From Turnera subulata (taxonomy: Eukaryota; Streptophyta; Magnoliopsida; Malpighiales; Passifloraceae), in the NCBI GenBank assembly GCA_028386065.3, contig JAKUCV010006264.1, forward strand, positions 1-64,000: a DNA stretch of 64,000 nucleotides. Direction: 5' to 3'. Position numbers and translations under genes: made by a program. Shown here piece after piece: positions 34,176 to 42,858 of this stretch. Within the stretch, counting starts at the first letter, position 1; every line of letters begins with the position of its first letter. Under the pieces are notes generated by a model that was given only the letters and a program-made list of their open reading frames with translations, was not told where the DNA came from and searched no databases.

Positions 34176-35047
34176 GATTTACGGCACACAAGTTCACGGG
34201 TTACGCATTGAGCTGGTGGCAGGGACTTGTTGCAAACCTACCTAGAGCAGTGGCGATGCCATGGGCAGACTTCAAGGATAAATTCTACAAGGAGTTCCTT
34301 ACCGTTGGTTTCTTGGAGGACCAGAAAAAGCAGTTTTTTGAGGTGAAATAGGGGCCCGATGAGTCAGTTTCTGCATTCAGGATCCGGTTCTGTATCCTTC
34401 TCTCTTACGCCAAGAAGTTTTTGCCCGATGAGGTCACTCAGTGTAGGCAGTTTGTTGACGCTCTGCGCCACGAGTTGGCGCAGTAGTGGCTGGTGGGAGA
34501 CACCGGACTTGGGAGGCAGTTTGTGAGGCTGCTTTTGATGCTGAGAGGATTCAGTTGATCGGGCAGCTGAGCGGGCGAAGCAGTCAACAGTGTCTGGACA
34601 AAAAAGGCAACAATCTGAATCTGGTGATGCAAGTTACATGAGTCGACAGGGTTCTTCCTACCAAGGTTCGAAGAAGTCCCGAGGACAGAATTATCAAGGT
34701 GGACCAGGCAGGTCTTCGGGAGGAAGGTCTTATCAGTTTGGATCTCAGGGGCGGGGTCCTTGGACAAGACCTCCTATTACATGTTGGTATTGCGGGAAGC
34801 AGGGACACAACAAGTCGGAGTGCTACAAGAGGATTCGAGATAGTGGTGGTAGTGGGTCCCAGTATACCATACAGAACTCTGTGGCCAGTGGTACAATTCC
34901 TTCTGGTCCGAACAAGGGTGGTGGACCCTAGGGAGGAAGTCGTGGTAGTTCTGGAGCTCCGAGCCGCGGAGGTGCTACTCGTTCTGCTGCAACTCCTAGG
35001 GTGTACTCTATCACTCGGGAGGAAGTTATCGACGCCCCAGAGGAATG
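34176..35047 (+). pseudogene. Chromoviral gag with zinc knuckle (B2)
   Basis: Starts inside the gag domain (FTGYALSWWQGLVANLPRAVAMPWADFKDKFYKEFL, 34185-34300). Gag runs on through DESVSAFRIRF and the PDEVTQCRQFVDALRHEL segment to a Gly/Ser/Arg-rich part with CWYCGKQGHNKSEC (34783-34825), a CCHC knuckle. Stops at 34349 and 34483 plus a frameshift near 34500-34590 disable it. The C-terminal part continues to EEVIDAPEE and stops at 35046. It would have packaged element RNA. Confidence 0.85.
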
Positions 35048-35284
35048 AGATGTCTCGAGAGGTTGCACTTTTGTTTTGTTTCTTTTTTTATTTATTTTAC
35101 CATGTAAATCTCGAGGACAAATTTTAATGAGTGGAACATTGTCAATGCTAGTTTAGTGGAACATTCATATAAGTGGAAATTGATACCATAAATAAGCAGA
35201 AACATAAATATTATTAATATTGCTAATATTGTCATTACAAACATAATTATTACACTGATATTTTATAAAAAAGGAAAAATACAT
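35048..35284. other. Gag-cassette junction with PPT-like motif
   Basis: CTCGAGGACAAATTTTAATGAGTGGAAC near 35108-35136 resembles the sequence before the B1 and B2 LTRs, but no LTR follows. The rest is AT-rich. On the minus strand it forms the 3' flank of the ORF ending at 35285, with TTTGTAAT and AATAATATTT near 35205-35245 that could serve polyadenylation. Confidence 0.5.
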
Positions 35285-35968
35285 TCATCTTTTTGGAACG
35301 GCGTTGACCCTGAAGCTGTTGGGGTCGTTGTTGATGTTGTCCGCGATGCTGTCGCTCCACGAGAACCACATGCCGCCTGCGTTGTTTTGGCCGGGAAGCT
35401 CGAACCGGTTTGCTTGAGGGAACCGAAGTGGGATGAGACCGTGATCGTCTTCAGGTTGCCATTGGGTCTCCGTGAGAAGAACCATGTTGGGCTTGTACTG
35501 GTTCTTCAGGTCTCTCAGGGTACGCGAGAACTCCTGGGAACACCTAGCGACTCCTCTGCAGTTCCACACCAGAAGTCGGGCCTTTGGCCAAGTTACGGGC
35601 AACCGAGTGACTCTGGGCATGCTCTGGGCCGTCATCGAGAGCTGATAGTAGGTACCTTGCTCCAGGAAATGGCAAGTGGACTCTAGGTTGAACTCCTGAA
35701 GTCTTTCAGAGATGAAAAACATGACGGAGTTGGCCGAGCCGTAGATGGAGGTCCTCAGGGTTCCTTGGTCCTCTAGGAAGAACGTCTCTTCCATGGGAGT
35801 GACGAAAAACCTCGATGAGTAGAGTTTGTCGACGAAGACCAGACGGGGCATTCTGTCGAGCTCGTTCGGAAGTTCCTCTGGACGCTCGTTGATCATGCTG
35901 TAGGCCAGCTGGTTTCTTCTGCCTAGGTTGGCACCTTCGACGAAGATGATGGATGATAGAGCAGGCAT
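35285..35968 (-). CDS. Intact antisense ORF ending in a truncated EEP endonuclease domain
   Basis: 227 codons from the Met at 35968; an upstream in-frame Met at 36046 would give 253. I prefer 35968 because the TATA box at 36079-36087 would start RNA near 36050, leaving the first ATG almost at the cap, while the second follows an A/C-rich leader and has A at -3. Residues 1-130 (from the second Met) match nothing I know. Residues 135-200 carry LLVWNCRGVAR...LRDLKNQYKPNMVLLTETQ, the opening motifs of the endonuclease/exonuclease/phosphatase fold used by L1-type LINEs (Asn of WNCRG, Glu of TET). The ORF stops at VNAVPKR, so the later catalytic Asp/His motifs are absent. No stops interrupt it, unlike all neighbours. 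A captured gene or LINE fragment is possible. Function unknown. Confidence 0.6.
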   Translation of the reverse strand: MPALSSIIFVEGANLGRRNQLAYSMINERPEELPNELDRMPRLVFVDKLYSSRFFVTPMEETFFLEDQGTLRTSIYGSANSVMFFISERLQEFNLESTCHFLEQGTYYQLSMTAQSMPRVTRLPVTWPKARLLVWNCRGVARCSQEFSRTLRDLKNQYKPNMVLLTETQWQPEDDHGLIPLRFPQANRFELPGQNNAGGMWFSWSDSIADNINNDPNSFRVNAVPKR

Positions 35969-36078
35969 TGTGTTTTGGACGTGTTGGTGTTTTGTTTTTC
36001 CTAAGTTTTGAGGTTCCTTTGCCTGAGCGTTTGTTTGCTTTAACATGCTTTTGATGATTTGCTTCTCACCGCACTGTC

Positions 36079-36087
36079 TTTTATACC
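36079..36087 (-). promoter_or_regulatory. TATA box for the antisense EEP-like ORF
   Basis: GGTATAAAA on the minus strand, 33 bases before the first ATG (36046) and about 111 before the preferred one (35968). Confidence 0.55.
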
Positions 36088-36766
36088 CTTATGGGGACCA
36101 TGATTATTGTTTTCGATTTTCAAGATTTTGCTTTTTGAAAAATTTTCCGTTGCCTCATTTATTACTTCATCACTTTATACGTTATTTGGGCTACAAAAGC
36201 CAGTGTTTTTCAGCCCTTTTCCATCTTACGATTTTCTATCCCCTTGGCTTCTTTATTTTATTCTCTTTATGACTTTTTCTTGCATCTTTTATCACATGCA
36301 TTCGTGACCGTTGTGGCTAGACCGATGGGACCATACCTCCAGTAGAGTGCATGTGTGACAAGCTCACACCCGTTCGGACATCGTGGAGGGATACGAGATG
36401 TGACAGGCATTTTTGGCTCATGTGGAATTTCTGGACAAGTGGATAACGTTTCTTTCGAGGGACACAGGACGTTCCCGTGATCATCGCCTTGCGGGTTAAC
36501 GGATGTCTTTTCCACGAAGGAAACCAACGTCACCGTTAGCTATGTACGTTACGTTTCTCGGGATCGAGGATGTTTACGATCAATCTAGAGTGTCGAGCAT
36601 GCAAATATGTTTTTGTTTTAATTTCTTTATGTTTTGATTTTGTTAAATGAGTTTTATTTTTAATTTCTTTATGTTTGATCTATATTCTTACTGTTGATTT
36701 TTAATCTGCTTTGAGATGCTTTGATTTTCTGTTAAACATAAGATTTCGTAACATAAAAGTTTTGAA
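36088..36766. other. Spacer between the two antisense ORFs
   Basis: Non-coding by eye. The part 36300-36590 has higher GC and holds a TGACG word (36525-36529, minus strand); 36600-36765 is AT-rich with repeated TTTCTTTATGTTT words. It would be the upstream region of the EEP-like ORF and the downstream region of the 125-aa ORF. Confidence 0.5.
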
Positions 36767-36825
36767 TTGAAAAAAAAACTTATTTTATTTATTTATAACG
36801 GTTTTATAACAGAAGAAGAAGTACT

Positions 36826-37203
36826 CTATGGAGCTACTTGCTTCACTAGGTCTTTTACAAGCTTCTGGATGTTTTTGACGTGGGAAAAGAGTTCCGCGCA
36901 AGCCAGTTCTATCTGCATCACCGCCGAGCTAATCTTCTTCAGTGAGACGTTCAGCTGCGTCAGAGTCTGCTGCGGAGTGCTGCTTTCAGCAGTTGCCTTG
37001 ACCTTCCTATCCTCAGCTTTCTTGTTGGCATGCTTCTTTCGCCGTCCGCTGGAGACGACCATGTGCTCTTTCAGACCGATGATGTTTGTCTTGAACCGCT
37101 TCTTGGGAGGTTCTTCATCGGAGCTTGTCGGGAAAGCAGTGCCACCGATATAGCTATTGTTCTCGGAGTCTGAGGTGGTTCGAGATCGGATTGGAGAGTC
37201 CAT
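36826..37203 (-). CDS. Intact antisense ORF, 125 aa, basic with predicted coiled coil
   Basis: Starts MDSPIRSRTTSDSENN in a good context (GCCATGG). A Ser/Asp-rich N-terminus is followed by EEPPKKRFK (residues 30-38) and GRRKKHANKK (53-62), both like nuclear localisation signals. The C-terminal part (78-125) is a heptad-like helix (LTQLNVSLKKISSAVMQIELACAELF...). A TATA box lies 35 bp upstream and AATAAA-like words follow the stop (36775-36800). I do not recognise the family. It could be a captured host gene fragment or an element accessory protein; nuclear location is inference. Confidence 0.55.
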   Translation of the reverse strand: MDSPIRSRTTSDSENNSYIGGTAFPTSSDEEPPKKRFKTNIIGLKEHMVVSSGRRKKHANKKAEDRKVKATAESSTPQQTLTQLNVSLKKISSAVMQIELACAELFSHVKNIQKLVKDLVKQVAP

Positions 37204-37237
37204 GGCTGTGGGTGAGTTTGCCAGTCATGAGGTTCCG

Positions 37238-37245
37238 TTTATATA
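37238..37245 (-). promoter_or_regulatory. TATA box for the 125-aa antisense ORF
   Basis: TATATAAA on the minus strand, 35 bases before the ATG at 37203. This spacing would give a very short leader ending GCCATGG. Confidence 0.55.
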
Positions 37246-37348
37246 AGCGGAGGAGATGTCGCTTAAGGGTATAAGCGGTATCTCGCGATGAGTTTGGACA
37301 CCTGGTAGAGAATACCCGAAGCTTATCGTGGTAGGACCCACGTATAAG

Positions 37349-37389
37349 ACGGAATTTTGAGGACGAAATTTTTTAAAGGTGGGTAGAAC
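37349..37389 (+). other. Polypurine region of B2
   Basis: TTTGAGGACGAAATTTTTT, then AAAGGTGGGTAGAAC directly before TGTAACGCCCC. It has the same layout as the region before the B1 3' LTR. Confidence 0.75.
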
Positions 37390-39777
37390 TGTAACGCCCC
37401 GGGTTTTTCGTTTTTAAATTTATATAAAAAAAAATTAGATTCTGGTTTCGGAAATAAAAATTTATTTTTGTTGGAGTTATTAATTTTAAGTGGGTAATAT
37501 ATCGTGTTCGAATTTCGTCGGAAGTAAAATGCATTTCGGGTTGAAACACAAGCTTATCGTAGTTTTAGATTAAACTACGTCGTTTTGGGTGTAAAAAAAA
37601 AAAAAAGATCAATCTGGGCGTGTTGACCAAGCCAAACCAAATGACAGGTCGTCTGGCCGGCTGGGTCAAACCCTCCTCTTCTTCTTTCTTTTCTTTTCTC
37701 TTCTCTTTCTTCTCTCTTCGTTTTATTTTCCGCCGCTACCTTCAACGGCTTTGTCCCCCACAATCTGTTTCAATCATGCAATCAACGACATGATACTCCA
37801 CCATCTCTCCCTTTTTCTTTCCTTGTTCCTTTCCTTTTCTTTTCTTCTTTATTCTTTTACCCTTTCCCTTAATCTCCTCTTACCGCCACCATTGCTTCTG
37901 TCTCTCTTCAAATCGCCGCTCACACAAAACCGAGGACCGGCGCCACCACTGCATCGAGGAAGGAAGAAGGACAGTGACGGGTGCACGGACTTGAGCTGAG
38001 CTCGAGGTTGCAGTCGCCACACCGCTTCTACTGGACGGAGAGCAGGCGGTGGTGAGGAGGCTCGACGCGAGATCCAACGAGGCTTTGCTGCAGGTTCCGT
38101 CGCCATTGTTGGTAAGCTCTTGCCGCCTTCCTGTGTTTTGCTCTATCTTCTTTGTTCGGCTCGAGGTGGTGTTGTATCTAACCTAGGCGGGTTGTTGTTG
38201 TGTGTTGTTGTCGGTGGTGGTTGTGTGTTGGTGGACGGCGATGGGTGTGTGTGTATCGTGGTGGTTTTGTGGCAGTGTTGGGTTGTGGCATTCGGGTTCA
38301 TGTTGGTCAGGAATTACTCGAATTGAGTATACCCTAAGCAGGAATTACTCGGTGACTTGGAGATTTCTTAATCGGATAGTTAGGGTCAGGAATTACTCGA
38401 ATTGAGTATACCCTAAGCATGCATGCACGATTTTTACGTTTTAAATTGTTTAGTGATTATTTTATATGCCGGTATTTAGGCACGGGTAATACCTCGGGAG
38501 CTGGGGAGTCGGGCTCGAGGAGAAGTCATAATAAACTTTTCGAGGTGACATTACAAGTCTTTTACATATGTTTTGTGAATGCATGTTGTTGTGGTTAGTT
38601 AGTTTACATGCCTTGTTTGCTACATGCGGTGATTGGGATTATGTGCCTGTTTGCTCTCACATGTCTAATTTCGGTATAAGAAATTGCTATGGAATATAAC
38701 ATGTTGTTATCTTTTGGCGATAGTGTGAGGATTATGGGCCAAAAGCTCGGATATGAGTATAATACATAAAGTTCACACTTCCCTGGAAAACATAATGTAT
38801 GGTACATAGAACTGTAAAGGACAACTAAGAATAAAATACTAAATTCTACTGTGAAGTTGACCGGCAGCCCCGAGGGAGGGTTGGGTACCCTCGGGTCACT
38901 TTATGTGGTTTAGCATGGTTATCCCAAGGGAAGGTAGGTGCACCCCTGGAAGACTTGCATCAGTTAGGTGTGTCTGAGTGCACCCTTGGGGAGCTAGCGG
39001 CCACTCGAGGTTTTATCGGTGGTTTTTGACCTCAGAATCTACCCCTTCTGAGGTTTGACACTTGGGTTTCACACCCGGATCTGATCAGATGCGCTATCGA
39101 GACTTGACTCACAGTAGAGGGCCCAGAATAATAACAAATCACGTTGAAACTAAATAATAAATGCAATAATGCGGAAAGATGACTATGTGTTGGTGTGTGA
39201 TTCTAATATTGCTTGTATGCTATACTTGTGCTAGTGAACAACTCACCCCACGAGCATGACTTCACTTTACTTGTATACATAGACTTTTAGTGATCATTGA
39301 GTAGGCGACTCACATAATCGCCACCGTTGTTTTTCAGACCTTAGTTAGCGTGTTGTTCTCGCCTCTACCTTCCGACTCGGAGTTCAGACGCGGATACCTC
39401 AGCAGGTAGTTGTGCTTCATCTCTCGGTTGGATCCATAGAACCCATATGCATGTTGTTTTCTCTATCACGATTTTATGATATTCATCTTCCGCTGCCTAA
39501 GACTTATTTTGAGATGTCACAATTGGTTCATTACTTTGTTGGCAGTTGCCGGGACCGGATTTGTGTTATTATTTCGGCGCATTGCCGGGTTGGCTTTTGA
39601 CTTATTAGGCTGGTTTATTTCCTTACATTTTATGACATCTTGGTGTTAATAAGTTTTTATGGATAATGTTTGTGTGCCGAGCCACTGGTTTACGTACCAC
39701 GGGTTTCAAGGGTATTTTGGTAAATTTCTTTCCATTTAATTGTTTTATTACTAAAAATTTGGGATACGGGCGCTTCA
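37390..39777 (+). mobile_element. 3' LTR of B2
   Basis: TGTAACGCCCCGGG... to ...ATACGGGCGCTTCA, about 2.4 kb, homologous to the reverse solo LTR at 12754-15757 and more distantly to the B1 LTR. It holds the promoter-like module (ACTACGTCGTTTTGG at 37573, TTGACC at 37621, CT-rich 37675-37870). The right end abuts a family D LTR, consistent with insertion into D. Confidence 0.85.
38307..38419 (+). repeat. Short direct repeats in the B2 LTR
   Basis: A 34-bp unit at 38307-38340 recurs at 38386-38419 (79 bp apart), with a partial third copy at 38339-38350. The core TACTC-GAATT-GAGTA is an inverted repeat. Confidence 0.85.
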
Positions 39778-40863
39778 ACATGTCTCTGTTGTAATAAATT
39801 GCTCTTTACATGTTCTTAACCAGTTTTCTTGTTTGGTTGTTGCATACTTGATACATGTTTGAGTTCTGGCCAAACCCTCGCATGATTACAGGTAGCTAGG
39901 TGAAGGACCGAAAGGAGAAACCATAGCTACTGGAACAATAACAACCAACCCTTAGTTTTTAGCTTTTGACTAGAGTTAGAAACTAATTGAGGAACTAGCC
40001 TCAACACCAATCCTCAACCCCTGTGTTTAACCGATACGAGAGCATTAGGAATGTGAGAACCATAGGAGGCACCTGTGAGCGAAAGCAAATGGGTGCAGTA
40101 TAAGTTGAGAGCGCCTGCAAGAACCGATTTTATTAACTGACTCTTTTGCTATCAACAGCCTCAGCCTGTACACAGCACAGCCTCAGCCTGTGCCTAGTAC
40201 AGCCTCACTCTATGACAACATTGTCAAAAAGATAACACAATTCCCAATTTGATTCTTGATTGACTATTGGGGAGTTTCTTTTAATCAAGTAGTAGCCTGG
40301 TGAAGGACCGAAAGGAGAAGCCAGGAGTGCTAGACCAACAATAAGACAGCCTTCACCCCCCAGCCGTTCGAAAGAAGATAGGGAGAGACTGTGGGTATTT
40401 AGCACCAACACTAAACTTCACCCTTAAGTGAACGTCTATTCTAGTGAAAAGGGGTAGATGGAAGCTTAGGGAACTATCAATAAGATCGAAAGCTATTGAA
40501 GTTCACTAGGTTGGGAGCCCCTTCAAAACATTTTATTAGATACAGCCTAACCCACAGGCTCAGCCTGTGCCTGAGGCTGTTGAGCAATTTAAGGCATAAA
40601 ACAGGACATGTGAATCCCGGATGCCTAAGACTTCTCTCAATCTGATCTCTTCCTATTTCAATTCTGCTCTTAGTTTTATTTCGTTGCTTAGTTTATATTT
40701 CAATTAGCATACACCCGAAAATCACCTCTTATTGTTCATTTCCAGCCTAATTTGTCTAATTTGAAGGATAACAGGCTCAACCCAGTCCCTGTTGGTACAA
40801 CCTTGATAAGTACTACAACAACCCTGTGCACTTGCAGGAACCCGTTGCGGATAGATGACATCA
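39778..40863 (+). mobile_element. 5' LTR of element D, left part missing
   Basis: Aligns with 43925-45016 (for example TTGCTCTTTACATGTTCTTAACC). Ends GATGACATCA. Contains AGCCTCAGCCTGT clusters at 40156-40215 and 40550-40590 and the module CAGTCCCTGT...ACCTTG...CACTTGCAG. Confidence 0.85.
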
Positions 40864-40869
40864 AGTATT

Positions 40870-40886
40870 TGGCGCCGTTGCCGGGG
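40870..40886 (+). other. Primer-binding site, tRNA-Asp (element D)
   Basis: TGGCGCCGTTGCCGGGG, a perfect complement of the plant tRNA-Asp 3' end including CCA, six bases after the LTR. Confidence 0.9.
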
Positions 40887-42818
40887 ACTGGTGCTTGATA
40901 CTATTACCTTTTATTTGGATTTATTTGGCTTTTTATTATCTAAACATTTCTTTTTATGCTCATTTGGTTGTTTTTGTTTTCTTTGTGTGTTTTTCTTGTG
41001 TTGCTAACCTCTAGGTGTTGCAAATCGATGCAAAAGAAATTGACAAGTCAGAATTTAGCCAGGGAAGTTCTAAACCCTTTCCACCTTTACATTTCATGAC
41101 GCTTTGCAAATGGTGGTTTACGTGCTAACACACACAGAATGAGCCTGTGTTATTTTGCATTTTGATTAGGTCATTCCACCTACCCAATGGCTAATTCAGC
41201 AAAGTAAGAGAACTAGACTTGTTTAGAAAAGGAACTGATCAATCCTGTCTACACAAACCACTACCCCCTCCCCTATTCGATTTGGAACATTTTAGAGTTT
41301 ACTTTAGATAACCCCCTCTTACCATATAGCTTAGTTTCATTTTGGGGTACTCTAGTATTCGTTATTTTCTTTGAAATTTGCTATGTGTGATTCTTTTTTT
41401 TAATTAATTTCGGCATTGCACCCTATTTTTGGTTTTGTTTGGCAGTGAGGACACTGCAGATTTTTAGTTTGGGGTATTTTAGGGTGCAATTTAGCCATGC
41501 ATGACTTCATGTACTTTTTTGAATTTCAATAAATGCAATTTCAAGTTCATCTATTTTCATTATATTTCTGATAGTGTGAGCCTGTCTCTATATTTAGGCA
41601 TCCTTTCTTATTCCATTAAATTCTGCTCAATTTTCAATCTTATGACTTGTCTTACCTTTCCAAAGAAACAGAGCAGGACTAATCAAGTAGCAAAATTCCA
41701 TTAAATCTGTCACTTGGGAAGATTCTTATCAAATTTTTTCTAAATTAAACAGGCTCAGTCTGTTTACCGTAGAACAGGCCCTTACCTCTATCAAGGCGAT
41801 ATTTTAAGCTGAGTTTACAAGCAAAGAAAGGATCTAGGCTATCTTCGGCATACCTACAGACCACACAAAACCACCACTCACTCATCAGACCCTTGCAACC
41901 CTCATTTGAGCCAATTCTGATGGCCCCATTTCATTCATTTACCCTGCATACTCCACCTCAACCTTTGCAGCCAAAACAGGGGCCGTCAGTATCTAAGAGC
42001 ACATTTTCCTTCAAACAGCCTCACCCTGTCGATGAGTCTGTGAGTAAGATTTGATCAAGTTTAGAAATGAGATGCCCATACTCAGCCAGTACAAAAATCA
42101 GATCGCCAACAGATACATGTACTTCCCTCTCTCTTGAAAAAGAAAAAGGAAAGATGAAAATAGGAAAAAAAAGTAAAGAAAAAAAAACAAAATAAAGAAA
42201 AGGGAGGAAGGAAAGAGGCAACATCTGGCGAATCATACTCCATCCTAGAACACAAATCCAATGCAATTGTTGGAGTAGTTGGTTGCACCAAAAGGTGGCT
42301 GAAGCTTTGGGTTATAGTTGTTGAACAACATGAGACCTTAGAAATTATGAAGTAAAAACAGCCTCTACACAGTTTCAGGCTGTTCATGAACAAAAACCAA
42401 AAGAATCGAGTTCACAGGTCATTGACCCTTGCTAAATCCGTCCTCCCTCCATTGACGACCATCACCTGGCCTCAATACAACACAGTTAAGCCCTAGTGAT
42501 CCTAGCATGATGACTTATGCGCATTAGCGGGGACAAGAGGTAATGGGTTTGGATATGAGGTAATGTTTTCACTTCCCGAAAAATAATTTTTGCAGGATCC
42601 CTTTGACGACAGATGATTAGAGGTTAGTTGCAAGATTACTCCTGTGGTTTTTATGACAAAAACTACTGACAAGGAATTTGATTGAAATTGATGCAGTCTT
42701 GAAGGGAAATAAAAGAATGCTTAAATCGAGACATCACAAGGGAGAAACCTAGTGAAAATTTGATGCATTGGAATTAGCCTTTTTCTTCCCTTCAAATCAT
42801 GCCTCCTTACGTTCTCTG
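40887..42818 (+). other. Non-coding interior of element D
   Basis: About 1.9 kb. No gag, protease or RT text in any frame. Holds a second PPT-like site (41445-41475), a purine-rich A/G tract (42130-42215) and scattered GAGCCTGT/ACAGGCT words (41150, 41578, 41755, 42018, 42360). Confidence 0.75.
41445..41475 (+). other. Second, internal PPT-like site (element D)
   Basis: GTGAGGACACTGCAG then TTTTTAGTTTGGGGTATTTT. It closely resembles the terminal site at 42826-42858 (GAGGACAAGCAAAAT...CAGTTTGGGGTATTT), about 1.4 kb downstream. Confidence 0.6.
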
Positions 42819-42858
42819 TTTGCTTGAGGACAAGCAAAATCCTCAGTTTGGGGTATTT
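42819..42858 (+). other. Hairpin and terminal polypurine tract (element D)
   Basis: TTTGCTTG-AGGA-CAAGCAAA, a perfect 8-bp stem with 4-nt loop, is followed by CAGTTTGGGGTATTT up to the LTR. Confidence 0.8.

Larger units (their letters stand above)
34176..39777 (+). mobile_element. Element B2: non-autonomous chromovirus-type element with antisense genes
   Basis: Gag fragment (34176-35047), no recognisable pol, two minus-strand ORFs (35285-37203), a polypurine region (37349-37389) and an LTR (37390-39777) of the same family as the reverse solo LTR at 12754-15757. The 5' LTR is not present. Treating these parts as one element is inference from their order and from the PPT/LTR boundary. Confidence 0.6.

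Noticed and set aside
35285..36046. Reading the EEP-like ORF as a normal LINE ORF2
   Set aside because: Only the first part of the nuclease is present, no LINE RT lies nearby, the N-terminal ~130 residues do not fit, and the ORF has a TATA-type promoter, which LINEs lack.
36079..37245. Interpreting the antisense pair as an integrated DNA virus or pararetrovirus
   Set aside because: No replication protein, movement protein or capsid motif is visible, and the flanks are those of a chromovirus element.
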